Assembly: GCF_026212465.1 (NCBI RefSeq)
Contig: NC_080062.1
Coordinates: 2,948,501-3,012,500 of the forward strand
DNA length: 64,000 bases
Direction of reading: 5' to 3'
Origin: Amaranthus tricolor
Taxonomy: Eukaryota > Streptophyta > Magnoliopsida > Caryophyllales > Amaranthaceae
Numbering within the stretch: the stretch's first letter is position 1; the number at the start of each line of letters is the position of its first letter. Positions 36,864 to 49,657 of this stretch are shown piece after piece. Position numbers and translations under genes: made by a program. Under the pieces are notes generated by a model. The model searched no databases and was not told the DNA's origin. It worked only from the letters and a program-made list of their open reading frames with translations.

Positions 36864-39800
36864 TATTTTTTACCTTATTTCTATCTTATTTTTACAGATT
36901 TGTCGATAACTCGAGAAAATTTTAAAGCTCATTCTATTTCTATGAGTTTATTCTTCATCAAATAATGTTACATACATTCGACCTTTTTATTTAAATTTCA
37001 TAAAAGTCACTAAATAACATTAAAATAATGGAAAATTGACTCTATTTTTATGAGTTTATTGCTAACAGAGAATATTTTGTTATAATAAATCACTATCAGT
37101 GGTAAACTAAAAAATTTTGTAATAGTGATGGAATTGATTTAGTTGTCAAAATCAAGAATGGACTAAGAAATTGTTATTTATTGATTAGGTTGTTAATGGT
37201 AGGTTTATATCAATCTCTCATTATTTTAATTGCCCTAATAGTGAATAGGTACTTAGGTAGGATCTTTTCTATAATTTTCATTATTTATTTTTTAAAAATT
37301 ATAGGATAGTGAAGAAAAATAGGTGAAAATCAAACCTAAATTCTTATTATTTAAAAATATAATCTTGATATATCCTAATTCTCAAGGGTAGTGTATTATT
37401 TCACCTAAAATAAAGAATTAAGTGAACTTTATTCTGTAATCTAATAATGCTGCCATCACAAATTATATAGTAATAGTAATATTGGTTTAGTACTGAATTT
37501 AATATTTTTATGAATTATGACTAAGAGGATAAAAGTTTAAATTTTTACCGTAACTCTTTATTTTTCATTAAAGTTTGTAGTTTAAATTTTTCATAAATTT
37601 TCATTTAAGAGTATTTCATCGAGAAAGTTGGAACAATCTTATTTAAACAAAATAGTCCAATCAAATTAATTAAGACATTTATTTTCAAACTTAAAATACT
37701 CAATTTAATTATTTAGTAAAACTTTATTTTTATTTGTGCTTCTCATTTTCTCCAAATAGAAATTTGACAAGGTTTTCCCATCATGAATCTTTCCATATTT
37801 AGACAAAAATATTAAAATAATCTCAATTGTCTCACATATTTTACTAAAAGACATTAAGGGTATCGTTCCCTCATTATAACTATTCTATCTTTCTACTAAA
37901 CCCCTCTTACAACTTTTTACAATTTCACGCAACGATAATTATTATTTATTTCAATTAATAAAAACTTCTGATGTAATCTTCTTTCATTATTACTATCTTT
38001 AATTTCTTCTCATAATCCAAATCAAAGGAATAAAAAACAATTGAAAAAACAATTGAAAGAAGTATTTCACGTATCATTTCAAATGTTTAAATAGACACTT
38101 TAAATATTAAAATATTCACATTAAATCGGTCTAACCATCAGACGCCTTCATACAAGAATCGCTCCTAAATTTTTGTCCCTTAAAAGTTTTTTGAGGAGTT
38201 ACCAATTTTATTTTTTTTCACAGAAAAAGGTTAAGAGGTGGCAAGAGAATTAATTTGGGAAGGGAGGAAAACAGTTGAAAGGATTTGTATATCTATACAA
38301 ATTTCATGTATAGAGGGAAAACCCAAGAACAAGCCAAGTGTCAAATTGTATCCCATCAACCAAATCTTCAAAAAGATCATAGAAGTATAGAAAATAAAAT
38401 ACTCCATAATAGGAGGAACAAACCTTTTTTTGGTTATTTGTTAATTAATGTTGGTATTTCAACTACAAATTGCAAGCCTCTTTAACTTTTATTTATTATT
38501 TACTCGTTTTCTTCAATATGACATGTGAATTTCTCACTCAACATTGATTTGATCTCCTCCTTGCCCCTTTGACTTATTCGGTCATTCCAATGAGATGTAT
38601 TTAAATTATTAAAAAAGTCTTCTATGTATTTAGTTTACACTTTTTTAGTGTGTATTAACCAAAAAATAATAAATATTTTTTAATAATTGTACTTGTCAAG
38701 TGGAAAAAAATATTATTCTTAAACTTTTTAAGGTTAGTAGACACTAAAATAGTAAAGATCAAGTTCATATAAGACTTTCTCGCAAATTATCAGTGTCTTT
38801 TCGAATGTTTTAGAGGGCATTGTAAAGATTCAAATATTAACATTTAAGAAACCAATATGTAACCGATTCACAACATGCTTATTTTTATAATGAGATAAAA
38901 CTCAAAATTTTCAATTAATTCAATATTAATGGAGAAAATATATAGCTATCAATTATCTAGTAAACACAAAATCAACGATTCTCATAAAGAAAAAACCTAT
39001 TACAACCCAAAATCAATAATAAAAAAGGTATTGACCACTGAAATATAGCAAGAAGCAAATAAGCCCTTGAATAAACATATATGGAGTAGTAATTATTAAG
39101 CAATAACAAAGAGCAAATTGAAAAAAAAAAAATTAATTTAACTCAATTTCCATCCTATTTTGTTTGCCTTTTATGCTTTTCAAAGTCAACCAATGGCCTT
39201 CTCAATTTTTTTAGTTCTTAATGAGGAAAAAAGACATAACTACCAGAAAGTAGGCATTTTTGTCTTGGGTTTCAAAAATGTGTGTTTAGTTATTGGTAAT
39301 TAGTTAATAACTACTTTTTATGGCCTCTTATGGTCTGTCAATTAGCACAATTTTATTTTAATCTGATATTGATTTTGCATCCAATTCTTCCTCCTTTAAA
39401 TCTATCTACAGACTTATTCTCTCTATATATCTTAACCGTTTCCACTAATTTTCACCAAAATTATTTGGTCTATTATATTTTATTTGGACTCATAATATCT
39501 TTTATTTATTGTAATTATTATTGCTCTTATAGTGTTTCTTTGTAAACAAATTTATAAAACCAGATAGCATTAGTTTACAACAAAAAAATAATTCAAATAA
39601 AGAAAAATTAGTTGCAACGCATTGCATTGAAAGGACAATCCTTGATCATTATTAGTTATAAATAGTGGTCATGAAAAATTTGTAGTATAAATTTTAGTGT
39701 AATGCACAATATCATTCTTATATAATGAAACTTTCATCATAAAAAAAGTTACAGTTGTTTTGCACACAATTTTCAATTACCTCCTAATATTACCTCACTA

Positions 39801-40334
39801 AATGATAATGCAATAACGCCATCATCATTACCAACAGTTAATTATTTATTATAATAATACTTTGTTGAGAGATTTTCCTATCAAAATTAAACTAACTTTT
39901 CATCATCATTTTCACTATTTAATACCGACAACCAAACCAAACTGGCCAATGTCATAATTAACAGTTAATTATTTTAAAGGAAAACATAATACATGTTCAT
40001 TGTTCACCTTCTTGTTATATTATGACATGAAGTATACTTGCGTAATTGTATAATGGCATCATGAAGTAGCCAGTAATGCTAGACTTGTACGCAACATAAG
40101 TTTTGTAGTGTATTTACTATGCTATGATCATTGAACTATTTTTAATTAATGAAATAATGGTAAATGAAATGGAGGATTGGAGAAGAAAGGACAACATTAT
40201 AAATGCTTTATATGTTAACTTCCACAATACTTTTTCACATAGAAAAACCTGTAATTTTCATCATAAGGTGTTTTTTATTCTTATGATTTATTAAATAAAC
40301 ATTTAAATAGCTTTATTGGGACCGAGTATGAGAA

Positions 40335-40500
40335 TTACGGGTTAACATGGTGATCAAGAACTTTTCCTTTCACCCTTGTGACAGAAGTTCGATCCTTAGC
40401 ACTTATAGAAACGTTTAATTTCTTCTCCCTTTACTTATAAGGATTCTTCAGCTTATCCCGAGAATAAAAGAAAAGACTCATTTATTATTTTTTAGGTCAG
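40335..40500 (+). mobile_element. Possible tRNA-derived SINE head
   Basis: GGGTTAACATGGTGATCAAG resembles a degraded pol III A box. AGAAGTTCGATCC about 45 bp later resembles a B box (GGTTCGANTCC). A similar pair is at 54010-54080 (TTAGCTTAGTAGTTTGAG, then GAAGATTCGG). No target duplications were found. Confidence 0.35.
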
Positions 40501-41104
40501 TTCACCTTAATCGTCTCATTAATATTTTTAGTAGTGATTTGACACATGGATATTTTTTTATTGTGCCTCCTCCTTAATTTATACACATACACCTTATTAT
40601 GGTGGTCCCCTTCTTATTTTATTTTACTTTTCTATAATTTGTACATTTAAATGGCTTTTTGTCGTGGTTCCTTTCTTACCTAGTTACCTTAATATTTATA
40701 CAAATCCATGGATTAGAGTGAGTATTAATTTTTACAAAGCTTCAATTTTTCAGCAAACAAAAGGGACCATGACTAAAATAGAAGCATGTTTCTCCCTTTC
40801 TCAATCCCACAATTTAAACTACATCATAGGTTCACGCAATCCCAAAGGTACAAATTAATAGAATTGGTTCCAATTTTGTTAAGCAAGCGATTACAGAATC
40901 AAATCTTGAGATTTTTTTGACAACTTTATCCCCATGGATGGATACACTCATGGTCCACCCAACAATTTAATAGATCATAAATTATAATAAAAATAATAAA
41001 AAAAATGGCAATTGTCATCTTCTAAAAATCTTACACTTGAAATTATATATATAGGATCAAATAAAAAAGTTGGAATTAAGGATAAAAAGATTTTTTTTCG
41101 GGTC

Positions 41105-41510
41105 ACAATGTCAAGCTTAACCCAAAAGATTGGGATCGACTACATGAATAAATACATCAATTCTAGTGGTCATCCACATGAATTTTTTTTTCATTCATTC
41201 TGATTTCACTACCAACTCAATTGGTAAAAATAGGTCATTCATATCCTATTCCAATTATGTCCTCCAAGTCATTTTTGGTTTTCCTCACCCTCTTTTTAAG
41301 TCTCACGAGCTCCAACTTTCTATCGTCCTTACCGATTTGTTAATACTCTGTCTTTGCATATGTCCAAACCATCTTAAACGATTCTCTTTCATCTTTTCCT
41401 CAATATTTGTAACTCCTAAACCATTTCTTATATCTTCATTTCAAATTTTATCTCCCAAGGAGTGCTCACTCATCCATCGAAACATTCACATTTTCCCTAC
41501 TCTCATCTAA
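41105..41510. mobile_element. LINE-derived (probably RTE-type) 3' fragment, degraded
   Basis: AAGATTGGGATCGACTACAT, followed by a pyrimidine-rich stretch with CCAAACCATCTTAAACGATT and CATCCATCGAAACATTC, resembles a widespread plant non-LTR-derived repeat. The identification rests on remembered resemblance only. Confidence 0.4.
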
Positions 41511-42275
41511 AATAATAAAAGTCAAAGTTTCCCCAAGCTAGCTACAAATTAATCATGAAAAAGAAGAAAAGAAAACAAATTAGAAACTTAGAGTATTACT
41601 TTAATATCTTATCATGGAAGCATAGAGTAATAAGTAGTACTTAAAAGGTACATCCATAGAGAGATCAATAGTACTCACTTATTAACTCCTTTCAAAAGAT
41701 GGTAGTAAGAAGAAATTGATTTACCTTTACATGTAAGGCTTAGCCCAATTGGGGTATCTCACATTAATTATGCACATACTTGTATGTTTATGCTACCTTA
41801 AATTCAGCACTCACTTTTAAATCCCTAACGGCTCCTATGGCTTTTGGTATTAAAAATAGAAATGGTAACGCATATTTAGAATACTTTACTTAGGAAACTA
41901 CATGATAAAGTCTGTGACCATACTTCTTTTCTAATTGATTTTTTCTTCAGACAATTCATTATCAATCTTTACCACTTCAAAAAGATGACATTAGGTGGTG
42001 ATCGAAGATTATATAATGAAAACAAATAATTAGGGATGAAAATTTCAATACCAGGATAAACATTTTGAGCCAATCTTAAACTTGTTGTGAACCGACATTA
42101 AATATGTCACGCCTTGCTTCTTACCTCCAGCTGAATCATCATAGACATGGAAAACACCTTACTATTGGTACAAAGAAAAAAAAACAGCAAATTAGTACTT
42201 CCTTTATTCTGAATTACTTGAACGGTGGTGGCACAAGAATTAAGAAAAATCACTTTCAATATATCTTTTTCTATT

Positions 42276-43328
42276 GAGAAAATTATAATAAACTACCCAT
42301 TCTATACCCCTCTTTGCAAAAAACTACCTTATCTAAAATTTTTTGCAAAAAACTACCTTATATAATACATTTCTTTGCAAAAGACTACCTTATAACGGTT
42401 TTTAGCGTTTGACCGTTTAAATTAACCGTTGACTATCACGTGATAGTCACGTGACCTTATAAAACACGCCTTCTTCTTCATTTCACGCTGCTTTGAATCA
42501 GTTGCTCTTGAAGGAGGGTTAAATACAAAATCCAAAGCTCCATTAATGAAGCTTAAATTCAAAGTGCCATTTTTACAGCTTGAACCCAGAAAAGTAAACC
42601 CATCAAAAAATCATCCCTAATTGATCTTAAACTCTACGATGACGACGAAACACTTGTAACCCATGTATCTTCGATTCAATTCAACTCAATACCCGAATCC
42701 GAAGTAGAAAGAGAGCCCGACGAAGATGAATTTCATGGGTTTTTTCCAATCTCTCTTCAACCTCAAAATCCCGTCAAAGAAGAACTCATTGACGCCTATA
42801 CATCATCAATTCATCATTTTGATGTTAGTTTGGGCATCAAATGGAGCTTTCATGGTTGAAATTTAGGTAGTTTGTAGAGCTTTTATCAATGGACTAAGAG
42901 GCTCCATACGAATCACACGAGCTTTTATCAATCTTGCATATATTGAATCCAGTGTAGGGTGGTCGAGTTGTTCCATTGAAATTATATAACCTGTTGCTTT
43001 TGGATGTGCAATGAGACCAGACAATTGTATGAGCTCCTATTATTCACATTTAAGATATTACGGGTCAGAGGGATTTAGAGTCTGGGACAGGGGAGGGAAG
43101 CAACTGATTCAAAGCAGCGTGAAATGAAGAAGAAGGCGTGTTTTATAAGGTCACGTGACTATCACGTGATAGTCAACGGTTAATTTAAACGGTCAAACGC
43201 TAAAAACCGTTATAAGTAGTCTTTTGCAAAGAAATGTATTATATAAGGTAGTTTTTTGCAAAAAATTTTAGATAAGGTAGTTTTTTGCAAAGAGGGGTAT
43301 AGAATAGGTAGTTTATTATAATTTTTTC
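42276..43328. mobile_element. Mutator-type element with 230-bp inverted repeats and captured sequence
   Basis: The terminal repeats 42276-42506 and 43099-43328 are almost identical in inverse orientation, ends GAGAAAATTATAATAAAC and GTTTATTATAATTTTTTC. A 9-bp duplication TTTTCTATT flanks it exactly (42267-42275 and 43329-43337). The terminal repeats contain the palindrome TGACTATCACGTGATAGTCA. The 590-bp interior has no transposase but an open frame, so it fits a Pack-MULE. It inserted into a Stowaway-like MITE. Confidence 0.93.
42611..42859 (+). pseudogene. Gene-like fragment captured in the Mutator-type element
   Basis: An open stretch of 82 codons without an obvious start reads LIDLKLYDDDETLVTHVSSI, continues with acidic ESEVEREPDEDEFHGFFP and ends SLGIKWSFHG before TGA. 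Composition looks protein-like and differs from the flanks. I do not recognise the source gene. It may be a transduplicated exon from elsewhere in the genome. Confidence 0.45.
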
Positions 43329-43891
43329 TTTTCTATTTTACCCTCTTTGAATGTTATGTGAAAAATAATTATGTGATGAATGATAATAAAGTAGGGGTAA
43401 AATGGAAAATTATTGAGTTGCTTTTTGCCAAAGAAAGAAAGAGTGCAAGTATTATAAAACAGCTAAAAAAAGGTGATAAATGCAAGTATTATGGAATGGA
43501 GGAAGTATTTAGTACTAATATCTTCTTTTTTCCTATTTAGCAACATTTTCTTGCTTTAATATTGGGGAATTTCGAATAAGCTCCATCCTTCAACTTGGTA
43601 ACAATAGCTTCATAGCTTATAACACAATGATCACTCCACCATCCATCATCCAGTTAACTCCAAGAATATACATTTTTCAGAAATAAAGCAAAGAATTTAC
43701 ACTTTCACAAGCAAAGCGAAAAAATATCTGGATCCTAATGAAAAGTAATTGCCTAATTATTTTGACCATAACTCTATTAGGCTCACTATTAATACTTAAC
43801 ATTTGATTGGAACCTAATAATCATTAATTATTCACAAAACTTGCTCATTCCTTCTTGTTCTTGTACTTACTCTTATCTCTCTAAAAACCCA

Positions 43892-46800
43892 ATGGCTGAT
43901 CTTGCAATATCAATTGCTGGAAAACTCATTGAAGTGATCGGAAACGAGATCATCAAACAGATTTGTGACACATGAGGCTGTGAATCTGAACTCAAAGATC
44001 TCAAGGAAACTGTCTCTACCATCAGAGACGTGCTCCTTGATGCTGATCATGAGGCTGCAAGGCTAGGGCTCACTGACCAAGAACGAGGCTACATTCAAAA
44101 TCTAAAGGATGTTGTGTACGATGCTGATGATCTTTTTGATGAGTTTCTTACTCTTGCCGAGCTGAAGCAGATTAAGACCCTAAGCAAGGTAGAAAAGTTC
44201 TTTGCAAAGGTATTTTGTATCTTTTCTTTTAAAAAAGTCGGTGAAGCTTGTAGGATGTCTAGCCAAGTAAAGAAATAAAAAAGAGGTTGGATGCAATTGC
44301 TGAAAACCGTAAAAAATTTAAGTTTAAAGTTGAGCACCGTACCAAATTAGAGTTTGATGTTGATCCTATAAGTAAGAGAAGGGAGGAAACATGTTCTTAT
44401 GTTAATGTGGAGGATATAATTGGAAGGGATGAGGATAAGAAGAAAATTATAAATATGTTGTTGGGTTCTAATGGTGATGAAGATTTTCGTTTCGTGACTA
44501 TAGTGGGTATGGGAGGTTGTGGAAAACTGCTCTGGCTCAACTTATATTTAATGATGAAAAGATTATGAGAGCGTTTCCTGAATTTAGGTTATGGGTTTGT
44601 ATATCAGATCAAGGAGTAGAATTTGATGCAAAAAAAAGATCCTTCTGGAAATTGTCGAATTAGTTACCAAGAATAAACCCCATAGTAGCTCTTCAATGGA
44701 AATAGTCGTAAACTTGTTTCAAGAGTGTTTGAGAGGAAAAAAGTATTTTCTTGTTCTTGATGATGTATGGAACAAGGTTCATGAAAAATGGGATGACTTG
44801 GAAAAATACTTAAGGATCGGGCAACGAGGAAGTAGGATTGTGGTAACAATCTACCTCTTGCTATTAAGGTTGTAGGAAGTCTTTTATTTGGTCAAGACAT
44901 AAGTAAATGGAAGACATTTGAAGAGATTAGGTTGGCTGACATTTCTAAAGGTGAAAATAGGATTTTTTACATATTAGAGTTCAGTTATCACAATCTTACA
45001 CCCTTATTGAAAAGTTGCTTCGGTTATTGTGCATTGTTTCCCAAGGATTTTAAGATTGAAAAGCATATATTACTTAGTCTTTAGATGGCACAAGGTTATG
45101 TTGTGCCATTGCATGGAGGATAAAGTATGCTGCCGAGGAATATTTTTTAATTTTAACGCGGAGATGTTTCTTTCAAGAATTGAACAAAGATATCTTCAGT
45201 GATGTTGTTTCCTTTAAAGTTCATGACTTGATGCATGATGTTGCACAAAAGATGGTGAAGGAAGAAATTAGTGTTGCGCCTTCCATCACAAACACCTCAG
45301 TAGATAGAACTCGTCATGTGTGTTACATTGGAGATAACAAATTTGAAAGTTATTTTTATAGCGATAAGATTCTTTCATTTTTATACTATTTTCCCGGAAC
45401 CAAAGAGTCTTTGTTGTGTAGACAAATAGGTAATTGGAAGTGCCTAAGATTGTTGGACTTGTCTTGTTTGTTGAGTGTGAAAAGATTGCCCGATTCAATA
45501 GGTGAGCTAATACATTTAAGGTATTTTAATCTCTCTTACAATACTGATTTAGAGGAGCTTTCTTATCAGATCAAAAAACTACATAATTTGCAAACACTTA
45601 TTTTAACTCATTGTGAAAATTTGAGAGAGTTGCCAAACTATATTTGCAAATTAGATCAACTTAGGTACTTGGATTTAGAAGGTTGTTATAAATTAACTTG
45701 TATGCCTTCAAGCATAGATAAGCTTACAAATCTTATAGTGCTACCACTCTTTGTAGTTGGTAAGAGACCTTCAAATGACAAGAAGAGTGACGACCCGCTC
45801 AAAGACCTAAAAGCTCTCAACAAAGTAAAAGGTCACATTTGTATCAGAATAGTTGAATATGAAGAACACGTGGGAGGCGTGAATAGGGAAGGAAGACATT
45901 TGAAGAGTATGGAATATCTCACTCGACTAGAAATCAAATTTCGAATCCATCAGGAAGATAATAATGCTAAATGTGTTAAACATGAAGCTGTATTGAAAAA
46001 CCTAGAGGCTCCTACAAATCTAAAGATATTTCATTTAGAAAATATGAGGGTAAAACAATATAGAGATGGGGAAAAGTAGAGGATAATTGGGCTATCTCCC
46101 TCCCACATCTTGTCCTCATCGTACTTTACGAATGTAACAACTTGGAGGAGGTGCCATTGTTGAGTGAACTTCCTAATTTGAAATCACTCAAACTATTAAA
46201 GTTGGAGAACTTGAAGTGCATGGAGATCAATAGAGGTAGCAATATTGGTAATGACTCAAAATCAGTACAATTACCAACATTCTTCCCTACACTTGAATCT
46301 CTTTCATTATGGAATCTGAAAAAGTTTTAACGATGGGGGAAGGAAGAAAGGTTGATGGATGATAATGATGATGATCATATCGTTGGGAGGGCATTAAAAT
46401 TTCCTTGTCTTTTTGATTTAAATATAGACCGCTGCCTCAACTGAATGTCGATTCTCTGTTGTCCTTGTTTGAAAAAATTGACCTTATATGACAATAGTAA
46501 AAGATTGCAAATAATAAAAGAACCAGGTCAAGAAGATGGCATCGCTGGAAGTTCACAAGATGATTTCGAATTAAAGGAGGTTGTAATAGATAGAGTGTGT
46601 TACCTCAAATCATTGTCAATGTATAGTCTGATTTCACTTATTATTGATAAAGATGAGGAGGTGGAGTGTTTATCACAACTTCGGAACGCATTTCAGAGTT
46701 GTGCTTCTTCCCTTCAGATTCTTCATTTGAAGTCTTAAAAGAATCTGAGGACACTTTATGGGTTGTACCATCATTTCACAGCCTTAGAAGAGATCCGCTT

Positions 46801-47030
46801 GCTCAATAATGAACAATTGGGCATATCCGAAGATGAGGATGAGCCTTGGAGATCCTATCTTCAAACAATTCGCTCCCTAGAATTCATTTCTCTTCCAAAA
46901 ATGACAAGTTTGCCTAAAGGGATGCAGTACTTGACCTCCCTCCAAACTCTTTGTATTTGGAATTGTGTGAATATGAGAACCCTTGGTGTGTTCTCATACT
47001 CTCAAATACGCGTACAATGATGAGAACCCT
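43892..47030 (+). pseudogene. CC-NBS-LRR disease-resistance gene relic
   Basis: It starts MADLAISIAGKLIEVIGNEI, an Rx-type coiled coil, with TGA at 43973-43975 where Trp is expected. A frame change falls near 44270. EDIIGRDEDKKKIINMLLG leads into the P-loop VGMGGCGK. One base is lost inside the P-loop at about 44525, since the other frame continues TALAQLIFNDEKI. Kinase-2 is intact as KKYFLVLDDVW near 44750. RGSRIVVT then joins directly to NLPLAIKVVG, so the RNBS-C segment is deleted. A stop replaces Trp in LLSL(W)MAQGY near 45081. An MHD-like region (VHDLMHDVAQ) and leucine-rich repeats follow to 46079, and after further stops to about 47020. CNL proteins are cytoplasmic immune receptors; this copy cannot encode one. 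Confidence 0.93.
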
Positions 47031-47075
47031 AAATTGAGTGAATTGTGTGAATATGAGAACCCTTGGTGTCTAAAC
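46961..47075. repeat. 30-bp direct duplication at the end of the CNL relic
   Basis: GAATTGTGTGAATATGAGAA, followed by CCCTTGGTGT, occurs near 46962 and again near 47039. Confidence 0.85.
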
Positions 47076-47099
47076 AATTCCCAATTTTAGATGCATTGT

Positions 47100-47880
47100 T
47101 GTTGCTTAAAGTCAACATCTAACATTGATGCTATACAGGTTTCCACGTCCAAAACCAGGACGACCAAGAAGAGTTGCTGCACTGGAACTCCGTGGAGTGT
47201 TCTCATGCTCTCATTGCCCTTTTTACTTCTTCCCCCTTGAAGACAATAGCAGAAAGTGCTACAAGCCAAATCATTTGAAACAACAACGACAACAACAATG
47301 CAACTCTTCTTGGTCGTTGTTGTTTAGAACCCCAAATCAAAGGAAATTACCAAATGCTCTTGGGCAATGATATTTGGATTTACTTCATAAAATCTTCATT
47401 TTTGGGGCTTCCAATCTCACTCTCGAGTTTTGGTTCCTTGCATAATTGGCGATGACATGATTGACATCAACCCACATTCAGAATTGTTCAGAACCATCCA
47501 TTTAACATGTCAGCCTCTAATACGCGTACAAGTTCATCACTCACACCGACGTGAGAATTTTTCATTGGCCACCATCCACCAACCAAAAATAACTAAAACT
47601 AGGAAATTCAAAAGAAAAAATCTAACAAGCCAGTTTTCAATGGTCTTGGAAACAAAAAGTAGCAAAATAAATCAAGAATTTGCAGAATAACACGACAAAA
47701 ACACGTTCAAACAACAATTTAGGTCAAAACTAAGAGTATATACTAATACCAAATCAACAAGTTACGGCATTCAATCAAAAAATGAAAAGAAAAGACGTTT
47801 AAATTAAAATCATCATACGACACAAGAAAATGATCAAGTGCTAAAACGAAAGAAAGAATTAGGGTTTTTAAAAACTAACC
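47100..47880. other. Intergenic stretch, no recognisable gene
   Basis: Somewhat less AT-rich than its surroundings, with short open frames on both strands, none showing a family motif. Confidence 0.4.
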
Positions 47881-47981
47881 AGCCAATGTCAGGAAAGGCC
47901 ATTGAAGTTCGTCGATTGCACTCGGAAACGCCGCATTATGTTTGCTGAGAGCTCGATCGAAGGCTAATTGGACGGCCATGC
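47880..47981 (-). pseudogene. Possible orphan first exon
   Basis: On the minus strand an ATG at 47981 opens MAVQLAFDRALSKHNAAFPS, then AIDELQWPFLTLAG, and runs into GGTTAGTTTT, a donor-like sequence near 47880. Its base composition is clearly higher in GC than the flanks. No continuing exon was recognised on the minus strand. It may be a gene-end fragment moved or left behind by a deletion. Confidence 0.35.
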
Positions 47982-48059
47982 AGGATATGGCGCTGTTAGA
48001 GATTGGCGGTTGCTTTGTGCGCTTTGAACTTGTGCGAAATCGGCTCTTTAGGAATGTAA

Positions 48060-48906
48060 ATTTTTGAATTAAATAAGTTTGTTAAAATTACAAAATACTC
48101 ACATCATTTGACTTTTTTACATAAATTAATGTACTAATTCAATTCTTAATATCTCTAATTATGTATATTAAAAAATTATAAAAATTTTATATTAAAAATC
48201 TATGCATTGAGACGAATTAAACAAATCTCACTTGCCTATGTTTTAACTTATAGATTATAAGCTAATCACAAATTAAAATGATGAGTAAGTAGTGTTATTT
48301 TTCTAATATTGCGAGTAAAATTTTGTAGAAAATAGTTTCCAAAATACGTCTTCTTTTTCCAAGTATATGGACAGGATGAACAAGATGGAAAATTATAAAA
48401 AAAATTCAACAAGTGCTTGCAAATATAAGCTTTTAGTTGACTTTTTATACCAATTTAAAATAAAGGCATTATGAGTATTCAAACTAGTTATTCTTTATTC
48501 CTTTATAATAATTTTGAACAAATATTCTATTAAAAACATATAATGCCTCTCTTGATTTCATGCTAAGTTTTATTCTTCTCACAAGTGTTTTATAATAACA
48601 TGCATTTCTCAAGTTGATCTAATTAATGTATATCTCTAGTTATCTTATTTATGAATTAATTACTTTTAATACATATTATTTTTATCATTTGTTTGAGTTT
48701 ATTTAATTAACTAATTAGGGTTCATAATTGTGTTTATATGTCAAATATTAATATTGAAGAAGAAAAGTACTTATGTGGTTGAGAATCTGAATATGGTTAT
48801 AATTTAAGCGACTTTAATGTAGATGGATTCGAAGGATACAAAATAATACAAATATATCATTATCAAGTTAACTAAAAAGTAAAAAAACTTCAAAGCGAAT
48901 TAGTTA
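48060..48906. other. AT-rich stretch
   Basis: No gene. At 48208-48236 there is the word GAGACGAATTAAACAAATCT, a core shared with Stowaway-like segments at 57230-57256 and, inverted, 31355-31385, 31977-32008 and 55837-55862. Confidence 0.45.
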
Positions 48907-49657
48907 GAGCATCAATAATGGTGACCCTTTTAAAGCTCATATGACCAAATCATGACAAAAATAATTATAATGGTGACCTAATATTGGGTGGGTTGGGAAA
49001 AAGATTGGACAAATAGATCAATATGTGACTCGTTCATGTGAACGGTCACCCCTTTTTTAAAAAAAAAAAATTGCCACGTGTCCCTGTGTGATTGGGCGGG
49101 GGGAAACTGCCAGCCTGCTGCCTGACACGCTTCCCTTTGCTGACGCCACTTGTTGGCTTTTGATTGGGTGCAAAAAAATACCCGTTTTTTTCCTTTAGCG
49201 GCTATTTTCGTATTTAAATAATTTTTTTTAAAAAAAAATTATACCAACGGTCATATTTTTTCGAGATCTATAAAATGAGACCCATATTGATATTTTTTGA
49301 CATAATTTTATATTTACATATTTTCTTCTTATTTTCCTACTTTTTTTGTTAAAAAATACCAAAATAATCATTTCAAAAATCCCCCAGAAAAAAAATATGG
49401 ATTCAAATAACCCAAATTATGGAAGAAATCCAAGTAAAAAAACCATGAAAATATTATTATAAAAAAATAAAGATAAATATTAGATAAATTAAGGGAGATA
49501 ACTTATGGTGGGGTATAAAAAAGTAAGAAAGAGATAATGATGACCTTTTAAAAGAAGTCATTGTTAATAAAATTAGGTTGAAAGATGAACTTTTAGAAGA
49601 AAAAAAAAATTATAAAATAATAAGATGATTTTTTTTAGGTCATGAATAATGATGCTC
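48907..49657 (+). mobile_element. PIF/Harbinger-type deletion derivative
   Basis: It begins GAGCATCAATAATGGTGACC and ends GGTCATGAATAATGATGCTC. A TTA duplication flanks both sides (48904-48906, 49658-49660), as expected for PIF/Harbinger. The interior keeps a TATA-like CTATAAAATGAG near 49267 and, at 49397, an ATG opening MDSNNPNYGRNPSKK. This resembles the Asn/Pro-rich N terminus of Harbinger-associated proteins. A stop follows after 21 codons, at 49460-49462, so coding capacity is lost. Confidence 0.85.

Larger units (their letters stand above)
36864..42197. other. Long gene-poor AT-rich region
   Basis: No supportable gene. At 40335-40430 a segment contains a SINE-head-like box GAAGTTCGATCC. 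At 41110-41510 there is an RTE-like tail (separate entries). The rest is AT-rich with only short spurious reading frames. Confidence 0.5.
42198..43505. mobile_element. Stowaway-like MITE split by a later insertion
   Basis: The left part, 42198-42275 (CTTCCTTTATTCTGAATTAC), and right part, 43338-43505 (ending ATTATGGAATGGAGGAAG), have inverted ends and TA at both flanks (42196-42197, 43506-43507). Removing the 1,053-bp insert and one copy of its duplication restores an element of about 246 bp. Confidence 0.8.

Noticed and set aside
47125..47370. Frame containing RPKPGRPRR, resembling an AT-hook
   Set aside because: A single short basic motif with no splice partners or continuing domain; insufficient to call a gene.
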